A stretch of DNA of 64,000 nt from Prionace glauca (Eukaryota > Chordata > Chondrichthyes > Carcharhiniformes > Carcharhinidae): NCBI GenBank assembly GCA_037974335.1, contig CM075760.1, positions 35,287,609 through 35,351,608 of the forward strand, written 5' to 3'. Below the pieces are notes generated by a model. It worked only from the letters and a program-made list of their open reading frames with translations. It made no database searches and was not told where the DNA came from. Of this stretch, positions 33,053-44,734 are shown one piece after another (the stretch's first letter is position 1; every line of letters starts with the position of its first letter). Position numbers and translations under genes: made by a program.

Positions 33053-33585
33053 ATAGGGTTAAACCTCGGGAGACACCGGAAAGGCAGGCTGTAAGATTGA
33101 TATTTTTGACTTTATTCCACAGGTGGAGGTCCACCTCGTGTCAAACGAGGGGCATTCACACGGCGGGTCGTGCCTGGGCTGCTCTTGGAAGTTCCAGGAG
33201 TGGCCTAGAACTTCGTGTCGGTGTGTGTGCTTGATCCTGGACCGGTAGATGGGCGCCGCAACAGCTCAGTGACTAGCACTGCTGGCTGTGCAGGCACATG
33301 GATTTGGGCCTGTGTCTGTGGGAGTTTGCGCATTCTCCCTGTGGTTGCGTGGGTTTCCTCCGGGCGCTCCGGTTTCCTCCCACACCCCAAAAATGTGCTC
33401 TCAGGCTAACCGGTTTTTACCAAATTGACACTATTTCTTCCCTGAATCTGACTGAGTAGGGTTCCATTCATAGATATGCAGGGTAGAATAGGTGCAGGGT
33501 GATGTGGCGGCGCGGTCTCGTTGGGCCGAAGGGCCTGTTTCCCGTGCTGGATTGTTCTTTGTTCTTTGTTCTTTTTTTTTTGTAG
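33053..33585 (+). repeat. CR1 LINE 3' UTR with SINE-like core
   Basis: After the ORF2 stop, a unique segment ('aggtggaggtccacctcgtg') leads into a SINE-like part (33240-33400: 'cagctcagtgactagcactg', 'gtgggtttcctccgggcgct', 'ccggtttcctcccacacccc'), then 'gggccgaagggcctgtttcc' and the tail (ttgttct)n at about 33553-33575. The same order is present at 54542-55060 and 40550-41050 (both reversed), so this is a family trait rather than a chance insertion. Confidence 0.75.
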
Positions 33586-34290
33586 ACCTCCATAAGGTCA
33601 CCCCTAGGCTTTCTACACAGCCGGGAAAAAGTTCCAGTCTATCACGTTTCTCCTTAAAACACAAACAATCAAGTCCCTATACCCTCCTAGTGAATATTTT
33701 CTGAACTCTTTGTAGTTTAATAATATCCTTCCTGTAACAGGGTGACCAGAGCTGTACGGAGTATTCCGAGTGTGGCCTTACCAATGTCTTGTACAACTTC
33801 AACAAGTTGTCCCAACTCCTTTATTCGCTGTTCTGACCAAGGAAACCAAGTATGCTGATTTCATTCCTCACAACTCTGCCCAACTATGACTCCACTTTCA
33901 AGGAGCTATGAACATGTACTCTCCCAGATTTCTTGGTTCTCGAACCGTCCCCAATGCCTTAGCATTAAGTAAGTGCTGCCCTGGTTCGATCTATCAAATG
34001 CATCACCTCGCATTCATCTAAATTAAACTCCATCTGTCATACATCAATCCACTGGCCCAATTGATCAAGATCCCATACAATTAGAGATAACCTTTTTTTC
34101 ACTATCCACTATGCCACCAATCTTGGTGTCAACTGAAAACTTAGTAACCATGCCTCCTAAATTCTCATCCAAATCATTAATATAAATGACAAATCACAAT
34201 GGACCCACCCATGGTGCTGGAAGTCACAAGTTAATTTCTCCAAGATTTTGGGTTCAGACTTTCCCCATTTCTTTCACTGATACGATGCTG
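33586..34290 (-). repeat. Old LINE-derived dispersed repeat
   Basis: 'gtgtggccttaccaatgtct' then 'tgtacaacttcaacaagttg' and 'aattaaactccatctgtcat' is a long-diverged dispersed repeat resembling the reverse complement of a LINE 3' region. No coding frame remains. Confidence 0.55.
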
Positions 34291-34712
34291 ACAGCTCTAC
34301 ATTTCCAGGTTTAAAATGTTTTCCCTTACGGACAGGCTGGGAGGACTTTTGCATAATGTGTTCCTTTCTTTGTCACAATCCCATATCCCAGCAACATTGA
34401 AAGATACTGGTCAACCCTCCCGGCATTTCCAAAATTCCTTCCATCAGGAACGCTCACACAGACACAGACTTATTCTGTGATGCATTGACAAAAATATGTT
34501 TTGAATGAAAAATATTAACCTGTTTGTTCAGTGACTGTAATTAACGTCGGAATTAATTCAACCAGTCCTAATCGTGTCTCTGGAGCATTCCCATCCAGGC
34601 TTCATAAAGGAGTTATGCACGGTGTCATTGGGAGTGTCACAGTGATAAGCGGCTCCACAGAGAGGGAGTCGAGGTATCAACATTGGGAGAGAGAAATTGC
34701 AAGCTTTCTGCA

Positions 34713-37700
34713 ATGGACCTGAATCCAGGAAAGGTAGATCTGGACTTTCCCACAATGGATCAGCATCTGAGGGGCACAGATCTGAATGTTACAACAACTG
34801 AGAGGAATTTATACTCGATACTTTACACACTTTCTCAAGATTGGCTGTATACAACTGAGCGTGTTGAATATGTTTTGAAACTGATTCGATACTTTTACTA
34901 TCCAATCCTGGCTATTGTTGGTGTCCCCGGTAAGTTTCTCCACTGATTATGAATAATGTAGCCCGTATTTAACTCTGCCACTCTTGCCGTCTGCTCTACC
35001 CCGTTTGCAACTGATGCTTGTGGTCTGCGTCCTTATTGAGTTATCACATCTACAAAGCGTGGATCACTATGATAATGCTGCCTATGCTGTGGGGTTTAAT
35101 TTGTAAAGATGTAAAAGATGTTTAGGAAGATGAAAAAAAATTGTGAAAACCGGTAGGAGGGGGAAAAGCGTGCAATCTCTTAAAAATGTGTTTTTGTTTG
35201 ACGCTGAGATGTTTAAATTGCTGAATACACAGAAACTTTAAGTTGTAACACTTATTCCAGAGGCCAAAAACATAGGGGTTGCCTTGGTAATTGGCACGGC
35301 AGGTTTTGCATTGTGGTCAACACAGTCCGAAGTCTTACAACACCAGGTTAAAATCCAACAGGTTTATTTGGCACCATTGGCTTTTGGAATGTTGTTCTTT
35401 CTTCAGGCGAGTGGGTAGCTGTGTTCAAAAATAGGACATGTAAAGACACAAACTCAATTAACAAAATAATGGTTGGAATGTGAGTCTTTACGGATAAACA
35501 AGTCTGAAAGATACAGACAATGTGAGTGGAGAGAGGGTTAAGCACAGGTTAAAGAATTGTGTATTGTCTCCAGCCAGGGCAGTTAGTGAGATTTTGCAAG
35601 TCCAGGCAAGTGGTGGGAGCTACAGATAATGCAACATAAACCCAAGATCACGGTTGAGGCTATACATGTGTGTGTGGGAGTTGGCTATCAGTGTCTGGTC
35701 AGCGATCCTGCACTGCTGTGTGTCATGAAGGCACCTTAGAGAACGCTTATCTGAAGATCTGAGGCTGAATGCCCGTGACTGCTGAAGTATGGCCCAACTG
35801 GAAGAGAACATTCCTGGTGATCGACAATCCTGGGTTTGCAAAATCTCAGGAGCTGTCCTGGCTGGAGACAATACACACCTCTACTACCTGCGCTTGGCCC
35901 TCTCTCCACTCACATTGTCTGTATCTTTAAGACTTGATACCTCTAAAGACTCACATTTCAACCGCTATTGTGTAAATTGAGTTTGTGTCTTTATATGCCC
36001 TGTTTGTGAACAGAACTTCCACTCACCTGATGACGGAACAGCGCTCCAAAAACTTCTGCTGCCAAATAAACCTGTTGGATTCTAACCTGGTGTTGTGAGA
36101 CTTCTTACTGTACTTACCCCAGTCCAACGCTGGCATCTCCACATCATGGTTTTGCATTGTGCCAGCCGATAAATTTAAATACAACACAAAGCTAAAAGGA
36201 CTCATTTGAAGTTATTGTTGCCAACTTCGAGCCAATCTGAGTCCAGGGTTGTTGATAGGTCATTAGGATTTTATAAAAAAAACACACAGAACTGCCTTCA
36301 GGGCAGATCCACCAGTGCTTGAGCCAGGAGTACAACCAGAAGCAGAGCCCGATCACCTGAAGCAGTTAGATTTAACACAGACATGGAGAGAAATTATTTC
36401 TCTAAATGGAAGGTGAATCTTTTGAATTCATTACCTGAGGATACGGCGGGTGTGAGGACTTGATGAAATTGAGGAGACAGAGTCTCACCCTGGGCCATTC
36501 CAAGCTTCCTCAAACCCCAGCAGCTTCTTACTTATACTGAGTCAGCTGACCACCACATCATTTTCTCATTGGTTAGATAGCTTACAGCTTGTTCCCATTG
36601 GTCACTATAACAGATCCAATGTGAGTCTGTCGGTTGTTACATTGGTTCCATTCTAACATTCCACTCCAACCCGCTTCTCTCACGACCTGATCCCTGAAAA
36701 CCCAACCAACCCACACCCATCACTTCGCAGTTACTGTGACCCCACCAGTTCACCAGCTCCTCCGTCTCTTCCTTGTTCGTGGTGTCATCGTTGCAGTGGT
36801 GTCATCAGCAAACTTGGATATCAAGTTGGAGGGGAATTTGACCATACAAGTCATCGGTGTATAAGGAGCATAGTGGGGCTGAGGACACAGTGTTGTGGGG
36901 CACCGCTTATGAGGATGATTGTGGAGGAGGTGTTTTGACTATCCTTATTTATTGTTGTCTGTCAGGTTCAATTTGCAGAGATAGGAGCCTAGGCCCAGGC
37001 CAGAGACTTTGTACATGAGTTTCATTAGAACAATGCTGTTAAAGGCTGAGCTGCAGTCAATAAACAAGAGTCAGTGTTGCAATATTGACTGTAGGGCCAG
37101 GGAGATTGCATCTGTGGTCCTGTCTTGGAAATAGGTGAACTGTAGTGGATCCAGGCAACCTGGGAGGCTGGAACTGATTCAAGCCATGACAAATCTTTTG
37201 CTACATCACGTGATATTGGATACAAGTGTCACTGGACAATAATCATTAAGGCAGGCTATTTGGTTTTCTTTGGTAGCGGTCTTGGTTTGAGTTTTTCTTA
37301 CCTGGTGCACAGATCAGGAACTTTTCTACTGAGAGAGGACTCGCTGAGCTTCACTGGTCCAGTAGGTCATAGTGGGCCAGCTGCAAATACACTGAACACA
37401 TTGGACAGTAGTATAACAATGAACCCTGAAGCTTTGAAAGCAAACCCTGATAGTTGAGTTCTGTGTCATTCGAGTGTCAGATAATGATTTCTACCTGTAT
37501 TGTGCGAATGGCGGCCACAACGTTGTGGTCTCTCTACGGTCTTTTTGTAAATATAACAGAGATTCTGAGCTGTCGAGGCATTAGGAACTCTCTCTGCCAA
37601 CTGCTGTTAGTTTCCAGAGGAAAGGGTGAAACCAGCATTGTTTGGTACCAGCCCTGCTACAGGGGTTGTCAGTAGCTATCTGAAAGGTGACAAATTACTA

Positions 37701-40057
37701 CATACAGGACTCCACTCTGAATTTTCTGTCAGGGTTACCCCCACAAACTTCTCACTCTCCAAATCCCCCACAAGTTAGAGAGATTATTTACCTGCAGCTG
37801 AGTGACGGTCAATGTTGAGGACCCCCGGAAAACTCTTTCCAAAATGTATACTATTTTGGCCCTACCATGGAGCATCACGGTGGCACAGTTGTTAGCACTG
37901 CTGACTCACAGCATCAGGGACCTGGCTTCAATCCCAGGCTCGGGTCACTGTCTGTGTCTAGTTTGGACCTTCTTCCCGTGTCTGGGTGGGTTTCCACCAA
38001 ATGTTCCACTTTCCTCTCACGATCCAAAAGACGTGTTGGATCATAAAAATAAAAAGAGGGGTCTGTACTGGGACTCTTTAGGTTTGTAATTTTCATAGGT
38101 GACCTGGATAAGAAATTGGAGGGAAGGGTTAGTAAGTTTGCCGGCGACACGAAGGTTGGTGGTGCTGTGGATAGGCTGGAGGGATGTCAAAAGTTGCAGC
38201 GTGACATAGATAGGATGCAAGACTGGGCGGAGAAGTGGCAGGTGGACTTCAACCCGGATAAATGTGTAGTGATCCATTTTGGCAGGTCCAATGGGATGAA
38301 GGAGTATAATATCTAAGCAGTGTCGAGGATCAGAAAGACCTTGGGGTCCGGGCCCATAGGACTCTCAAATCAGCCTCGCAGGTGGAGGATGTGGTCAAGA
38401 AGGTATATGGTGTACTACCCTACATCAATCGACGGATTGAATTTAGAAGTCGGGAGATAATGCTGCAGCTTTATAAGACCCTAGTCACATCCCATTTGGA
38501 GAACTGTGCCTAGTTCTGTTCGCCTTATTACAAGAAAGATGTGGAAGCTATTGAAACGGTGCAGAAGAGATTTACAAGGATGTTGCCAGGATTGGGTGGC
38601 ATGCCTTATGAGGATAGGTTGATGGTTCTTGTTTTTTTTCTCTCTGGGGAGACGAAGAATGAGAGGTGACCTGATAGAGGTTTATAAGATGTTGAGAGGT
38701 ATCGATCGCGTGGATTCTTGGAGGCTATTTCCCAGGGCTGAAATGGTCGCTACGAGAAGATACAGGTTTCAGGTGCGGAGGAGTAGGTACAGAGGATATG
38801 TCAGGGGTAAGGTTTTCACTCAGAGGGCGGTGGGTGAGTGGAATCGGCTGCCGTCGGTGGTGGTGGAGGCAAACTCTTTGGGGCCTTTCAAGCGACTTCT
38901 GGATGTGTACATGGGATTTAATGGGATTGAGGTTTATTGGTAGGTCTAGTAGGTAGGGATATAATCCGTGAAACTTGTGGGCCGAAGGGTCTATTTGTGC
39001 TGTCGTGTTCCATGTTCTGTGTTCTATAAAAAGAGATTTAAGTTATTCAGTTTGTGTACACGATATTTTTTAAAATGTTGTTCCATTTACAGTCTAAATT
39101 GTCACTTTTCCCCCTGAATCATACCTAATGTTATTCTTCATTTCCTTCCTGACAGTGAACATAATCACAATTGTGACACTGATGAGCAGAAACTGTGGTC
39201 TGTCCAAATGTGTCACTCGTTACCTGGTGGCCATGTCAGCGGGGGATCTGCTAGTTGTTATCCTCGACCTGATATTGAGACACATTCCCATTGTTTATTG
39301 GGAAAAGTTTTATTTCTTACTATCAGTCCCCGTGTGTAACATCCACGCCGTCCTGCTTTACACTGCCACTGACTGTTCTGTCTGGTTCACCGTCACTTTC
39401 ACCTTTGATCAATTTGTGGCCATTTGCTGCCCCAAGCTGAAAAATAAATATTGCACTGAGAAATCAGCGGCTGTGGTTCTGGGAACAGTGACAGTGCTGA
39501 GCTGTTTAAAAAACATTTCCTGGTATTTTATGTTATTAAAAGGATATGGGCTGGCGAACAATCCCTGGTTTTGTCGCTTCTCATGGGATGTTGTGGAATC
39601 TCCGGTCTGGGGAACAATCGAGTTCCTCCACAACATTCTAACCCCGTGTGTCCCATTCGCCCTGATTCTGCTGCTCAATGCCCTCACCGTCAAACACATT
39701 TTAGTGAGCAGCAGAGCCCGCAGGAGACTCCGGGCTCACAGCAGTGGGGAGAATCCCAAAGACCCAGAGATGGAGAGTCGAAGGAAATCCATAATTTTAC
39801 TATTTGTTATCTCAGCCAATTTCATTGTCTTATGGTCGACATTAATGGTTTATTCAATATGGATTCGGATGTATAATTTGGGCTACCAGTCAATAAGGTT
39901 ACATCTTTTTGTTATGGAATTGGGCTTCATGCTACAACTCACAAGTTGCTGCACAAATACTGCCATTTATGCTGTGACACAGACTCACTTCAGACAGCAG
40001 CTAAAAGATCTACTGAAATACCCCATTACTGCAATTCTTCAACTCAATACACCATAA
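34713..40057 (+). CDS. GPR139-like class A receptor, exons 34713-34929 and 39156-40057
   Basis: Seven-transmembrane orphan-type receptor of the GPR139/GPR142-like group, acting at the plasma membrane through G proteins. Exon 1 (MDLNPGKVDL...) holds the extracellular N-terminus with a glycosylation site (LNVTTTERN) and the start of TM1 (YYPILAIVGVP). The donor GTAAGT at 34930 and the acceptor CCTGACAG ending at 39155 join in phase 1 to give GVPVNIITIVTLM. TM2 carries YLVAMSAGDLLVV. TM3 ends TFDQFVAICC, where the usual DRY reads DQF. TM5 has ILTPCVPFALILLLN, TM6 ILLFVISANFIVLWS and TM7 TNTAIYAV. Spliced length is 372 residues; the stop is TAA at 40055-40057. An alternative start is Met at 34755. 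No lesion is seen. The 4.2-kb intron is repeat-filled. Confidence 0.88.
35325..36147. mobile_element. Penelope-like element remnant, fold-back
   Basis: Minus-strand 3' UTR (35325-35608, 'acaacaccaggttaaaatcc') leads into the end of a GIY-YIG-type coding region on the minus strand (35620-35871: SSSWAILQQSRAFSLRSSDKR, LNRDLGFM). A plus-oriented copy of the same 3' UTR (about 35830-36147, ending 'ccagtccaacgctggcatct') follows. The two ends are therefore inverted copies around about 0.2 kb of coding remnant. It lies in the receptor intron. Confidence 0.72.
36660..37660 (-). repeat. Old LINE fragment (non-CR1)
   Basis: The reverse strand near 36805-36830 reads KFADDT-like ('tcatcagcaaacttggatat'), followed rightward by text for a LINE reverse-transcriptase ('caatgctgttaaaggctgag', 'ctgcagtcaataaacaagag'). 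It is much decayed; clade unassigned. Confidence 0.55.
37871..38042 (+). mobile_element. HE1-like SINE, 5' part
   Basis: A tRNA-like head with A-box ('ggtggcacagttgttagcac') and B-box relic ('ggcttcaatcccaggctc'), then 'gggtgggtttccaccaaatg'. The 3' end is missing, cut off at the LINE that follows at 38043. Confidence 0.8.
38043..39028 (+). mobile_element. CR1-clade LINE 3' third in receptor intron
   Basis: Decayed reverse-transcriptase C-terminus: DLDKKLEGRVSKFAGDTKVGG (active-site FADD read as FAGD), QDWAEKWQVDFNPDKCVVIHFG, then RRRMRGDLIEVYKMLRGIDRVD. The tail is 'tgggccgaagggtctatttg' and 'gttccatgttctgtgttcta'. Several stops and frameshifts. Same family group as the 29-kb element, older copy. 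Confidence 0.82.
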
Positions 40058-40129
40058 CAGGAAACTACAACTACAAGACTCCTGACTCTTTCTGTTGGGC
40101 ATTCATACTGTAAACAACAAAACACCCTC

Positions 40130-40545
40130 ACAAAAACAGAAATAGTTACAGAAAGGGAGAGAGAGAGGAGCGTGTTAGCAACAATGTGAGTGATAGAGAG
40201 AGACAAATTGGTAGAGAGAGGGAAAGGCACAAAACAAGGAGGACTACAATTTGAAGAGTTTCTAACAGGTACAGGGAATAAAGCAGACAGAGAGAAAGAA
40301 CAAAGACAGAGAAAGGCTCTCAGAAAGAGAGGGAGACAGGATAGAGAGTGGAGAAAATGGCGAGGGTGATATACAGGAAATAAGAAAGGGAGACAGAAGA
40401 AGACAGGCAGGAGGTTGTTATAAAAGAGGGAAAGGGAGATGAAAGGAAAACAGGAGACAAGAAGTGAGGCAGAGGGAAACAGCCAGACACAGAGTGAAAC
40501 AGAGACATCGAGACAGAGAGCGGGACAGAATGGGTAAGAACAAAG
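40130..40545 (+). repeat. Purine-rich low-complexity tract
   Basis: Irregular GA-rich sequence (gagagagag, aagaaagggagac) without a fixed unit. Likely 3' UTR or flank of the receptor gene. Frames on the minus strand are pyrimidine artefacts. Confidence 0.7.
40277..40282 (+). terminator. Candidate receptor polyadenylation signal
   Basis: AATAAA 220 bp after the receptor stop codon; the first such signal downstream. Confidence 0.45.
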
Positions 40546-40549
40546 ACAA

Positions 40550-41405
40550 AGAGAACAAAGAACAACACAGCACGGGAAACAGGCCCTTCGGCCCAACGAG
40601 CCCGCGCCGCCGTCCCATGGTCAGTGACCTATTCATGACTCTAGTCTATGCCTAATGTGTGAGGATCAGGGAGGTCCAATATAGGGACAATTTGTTACCC
40701 AATCAATCAGCCTAAAAGCACATTTTTGGGATGTGGGAGGAAACCGGAGTACCCGGTGGAAACCCACGCAACCACGGGGAGAACGCGCAAACTCCCACAG
40801 ACACAGGCCCAAATCCATGTGTCCGCACAGCAACAGAGATAGCCTCTGAGCTGCCATGATGCCCTCGAGATGGTCCAGTTTACGCACACCAACGACATGA
40901 AGCAGTAGGCAACTCCCGAAGCAATATCCAAGAGCAGCCCACCACAACCTGCCGCCCGCATGCCCCTTGCTGGACTTAAGTGCCTGTGGATAAAAATTTC
41001 ATTATTAAAGACTCTATATCCCTGAGGCTAAAACTGACCCCAAGCCTACAATGCTTAGTAAGGCCTGCTATATCCCCCTATATGTAGACCGCTCATGTGG
41101 CTGTCCAAGTGACTCTTGAACAACCCTAGCGTGCCTGCTTCCACCACCTTACTCGGCAGTGCATTCCACATCCCCACTACCCTTTGTGTGAAAAACTGCC
41201 CTCTAATATTAGTCTTATATCTAGCCCCCCTCACCCTAAGCCCGTGACCCCTCGTTCTATCCATTTCTAATAGCGGAAAAAGCTTATCACCATCTACTCT
41301 ATCTGTCCCCTTCATAATCTTATAAACCTCTATTAGATCCCCCCTCAGCCGACGTCTCTCAAGGGAAAACAGCCCAAGTGCGTTCAATCTTCCCTCGTAA
41401 GACAA
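40550..41405 (-). mobile_element. CR1-clade LINE 3' end with SINE-like UTR
   Basis: The minus strand encodes SYEGRLNALGLFSLERRRLR and FFTQRVVGMWNALPSKVVEA (41055-41405). It then has the same composite 3' UTR as the 29-kb LINE down to the (ttctttg)-type tail at 40550. The C-terminal frame is still open; the copy is 5' truncated. Confidence 0.85.
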
Positions 41406-42185
41406 GAGTTTGAACCTTGTGTGAATTTGAACGACGTCTCTGCCTGAACCTGTGTCGGTCTGAACCTGGTGTGGGCCCGAGCCTGGGTAGGGGCCCTGTC
41501 GACATGAATACCAGCATTCGATTTGCTTTTCTAACTGATGATTGAACCTTCAGGTTAACCTTTAGAGAATCTTGAACAGGGACTCCCAGGTTCCCTTGCG
41601 CATCTGATTTTCTAAGTATTTCCCCGTTTAGAAAACAATTTATGCCTGCGTTTCTCTTTCAAAAGTGCACAATCTCACACTTTTCCTCGTTGTATTCCAT
41701 CTGCCATCTCTTTGCCCTCTCTCTAACCTGTACATGTCCTTCTGCAGCCCTCCCTCCGCACCCCCCCGACTTTCTCAATACTCCCTGTCATTCGATATAT
41801 CTTTGTATCTTCCGCAACAGCGTCTTCATTTCATTCTTCCAAATCATTCATATTTATTATGAATATACATTAATGCACCGAACCCTGAGGCACACCAGTA
41901 GTCACTGGCTGCCATCCTGAAAACAGATCCCCTTCATCCTCACTCTCTGCCTTCTGTCAGCCAGCCAATCCTCTATCCATGCCAGGATCTTGCTCTCATC
42001 TCCATTGGCACTTAACTCATTTAAGAGTCTCCAATGCAGCACTATATCAATGGCCTTCTGGAAATCGAAATTAATCAGTTCAATTGGTCCTCCCTATTTA
42101 ACTTCCTTGTTACCTGCTCAAAGAACTCTGACAGATTTGTCAGACATGGGCTCCCCTTGACAAAGCCGAACTGACTCAGTGCTAT

Positions 42186-42710
42186 TGTGAAATTGTATGA
42201 ATTAAGTTGTGGCAGAATGTAACATTGGTGAACGATTTAGTCCACAATAAGGAAAGCTGACTGTGAACAACCTAAGACATGAAGAAGACCTGAGAAGGTC
42301 AAGACCTGATAAGGCTGACTCCGCATAACCTAGGGCTGTATGAGTAAGACAAGATAAGGTCAGGGATGAAGGAGTCACCGACTTTCTCCTGTTCCTTAAC
42401 AGTACAGGATAAAAGTATGAATGGTGAGAGGAAGAGTTCTAGGAGGTCAGAAGGTTGTACCATGATTTATGGCACTTCTTATGATGTTTCTATTGATCAA
42501 ATTCCTGAATAAGCTCTGGTCATGGAAACTGATAATGATTATGTATAATTACTGAGCTGAGTCTTTATGTAAGTGCGGACTTGAGAAGGAATTAGCACGT
42601 CGTGACAACTGCTCTCCAAACTCAAGTTACTGCCAATAGTGCATGCAGTCTTTCGTAAATAAAGACTAGTTATTTTGTCAGAATTAATTTTGTTGATTCT
42701 TTCTATCACA
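42186..42710 (+). mobile_element. Candidate solo LTR fossil
   Basis: A 525-bp segment interrupts the old LINE. It begins TGTGA and ends TCACA, a 5-bp inverted terminus, with a TATA-like 'aggataaaag' in the middle and AATAAA about 50 bp before its right end, the usual LTR order. Target duplication is not clear (gctat versus gtcaa), so it may be old. No internal retroviral or LTR-element genes are present. Family unassigned. Confidence 0.5.
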
Positions 42711-43824
42711 GTCAAGAAGGGGGAAAGTTTCCACTTCAACAATATTTCATCATCTTCTGCCACCTCATCTTTCATAATGAACTCTAAAATATTGCCAATG
42801 ACTGACGTCTGGCTAACTACCCTATAATTTCCCGTCTTCTGCTTCTCTCCCTTCTTAAACAACTGACTTTCTGGCCTGCTGGTACCATCCCTGAGTCCAG
42901 TGATTCCTGAAAGGTCACCACCATTGCCTACACAATTTCATCAGCTATATCTTTTAGGACCCTGGGGTGCAGTCCATTTGGTCCAGGTGATTTATCCAAC
43001 ATCAGACTTTTCCGTTTCCCCTGAATCTTCTCCTTAGTGACGGCCACTACACGCGCCTGTGCGCCCCCCCCCCCCCCCCCCCGCAACCCCATGACTCTCC
43101 TGGAGTTCTGGCATCTCACTAATGTCTCGAACCGTGAAGACTGATGTAAAGTAACTATTCATTTCCTCTGCCATTTCTTTGTTTCCTATTATTCCTTCTC
43201 CAGCCTCATTTTCCAGTGGTCCAATACCTATTTTTGTCTCTTTCTTATTTTTTATATATTGAAAAAATATCTTCCTATCTTCTTTTATATTACTAGCCAG
43301 CTTACGCTCATATTTCATCTTCTTCCCCTTTATTGTTTTTTGAGTTGTCCTCTTCTCGCTTTTAAAGACTTCCCAATCCTCTGGCTTCCCACTAATCCTC
43401 ATCACTTTGTATACTTTCTCTTCTGTGTTAATGTTGTTGTTGACTTGCCTCGTCAGCCATGGATGCCTCATCCTCCCTGTGACATTGGGAATAATTTCTG
43501 CTGTTCCTCCTCAATTTTTGTTGTCCCTCTAAAAAAACTCCTGCCATTGCTGTTGCACTCTTTTCCCTGTTAGGTTCCCCTTCAAATCAACTCTGGCCAG
43601 TTCCTCCCTCATGTCTTTGTAATTCCCTTTATTTAATTCTGATACCGTTACATCTGACTCCAGCTTCTCCTCTCAAACTGCAGGGTCAATTCTATCATAT
43701 TGTGGTCACTGCTCCCAAAGCGTTACATCACCTTAAATTTCCCTGTTCAAGTCTGCCTCATTACCACCAAATCCAGAATTGGCTATTCCCTAGTAGGTTG
43801 TATCACAATCTGCTCCAAAAAAAC

Positions 43825-44155
43825 ATAGAACATAAGAAATAGGAGCAGGAGTAGTCCATCTAGCCCTTCGAGCCTGCCCCGCCATTCAATTAGATCATGG
43901 CTGATCTGTCGTGGCTCAGTTCCACTTTCCCGCTTTCTCCCCATAACACTTAATCCCCTCGCTTATCAAAAACCCATCAACCCGCTTCTTAAAAATATTT
44001 AGCGAGGCAGCCTCCACCACTTCAACGGGCAGAGAACTCCAGAGATTCACCACCCTTTGAGTGAAGGAGTTCTTCCTCAACTCCGTTCTAAACCGCCCCC
44101 CCCCCTCTTTATCTTGAGGCCGTGCCCTCTAGTCCTACAAACATTGACACTCCAC
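43825..44155 (-). repeat. CR1-clade LINE 3' end inside old LINE
   Basis: 'aacataagaaataggagcag' to 'ggcagcctccaccacttcaa' and 'ctttgagtgaaggagttctt' is the reverse of the C-terminal ORF2 plus tail seen intact at 46672-47255. It separates the endonuclease part of the older LINE from its RT part. Confidence 0.75.
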
Positions 44156-44734
44156 AATTTTTTTGGGGATAACTACCTACCTCATTTTCCAAGTCCATCA
44201 ACATAATGATATCCCCCATGATTATTGTAATATCAGCAGTTTTATATGCTTTTTCTATCTCATGATGTATTTTCTGCCCACATCCTGACTGCAGCTAGGA
44301 GGATTTGTATCTAACTCCCTTCAGGGTCTTTTCATCTTTGTGATTCCTCAACTCCACCTACAGAGATTCTCTTCCTTTTGATCCTTTATTGCTTCTTGCT
44401 ATCGATTCAATTTCATTCCTTACTAACAATGCAACACCATCTCCTTTGCCAATCTGCCTGCCCTTTCGAAAGGACAAATATCCTTAGATATTTAGAACCC
44501 AACCCTGATCCCCTTGAAGACACGTCTCTGTGATCCCCACAACATCCGAGTGGCCGATTTCAATGCGTGCAACAAGCTCATTTACCTTGTTCAGTAAACT
44601 GCACGCATTTGGGTACAACACACTCAGTCCTGCATTGACAACCTCCCTTCTCATACTTGTCACCGTTTTTTTCACTCTTGCCAGAAGTTAGATTTCTGCC
44701 AGCTACTATATTCTCTGGTTTGTTATGTGGGATG

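Larger units (their letters stand above)
29030..33585 (+). mobile_element. Near-full-length CR1-clade LINE
   Basis: This is a non-LTR retrotransposon about 4.5 kb long with a 5' region, two frames and a 3' UTR ending in TTGTTCT-type repeats. The 5' region (29030-29290) has ETS-like GGAA sites facing each other ('acttccgtaccggaagt', 29071-29087) and a TATA-like 'ggtataaaaaagg' near 29130, suggesting its own promoter. Coding parts are described separately. I count about three frameshifts and no large deletion, so the copy is young but dead as it stands. The left boundary is uncertain. It lies between the IgH cluster and the receptor gene in the same orientation. Confidence 0.85.
41409..44690 (-). 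mobile_element. Old LINE, minus strand, broken up by insertions
   Basis: The minus strand carries an endonuclease start (NACSLLNKVNELVARIEIG, DVVGITETCLQGD near 44490-44620), a linker (MRHPWLTRQVNNNINTEEK near 43420), DKSPGPNGLHPRVLKDIADE (near 42940-43000) and RT blocks further left. Many breaks make it a fossil. A younger CR1 tail sits at 43825-44155 and an LTR-like segment at 42186-42710. A C run lies at 43064-43082. Clade appears CR1/L2-like. Confidence 0.7.

Noticed and set aside
40039-40596. Minus-strand 185-codon Cys/Leu/Phe-rich frame
   Set aside because: Pyrimidine-rich complement of the purine tract and a LINE tail; no domain.
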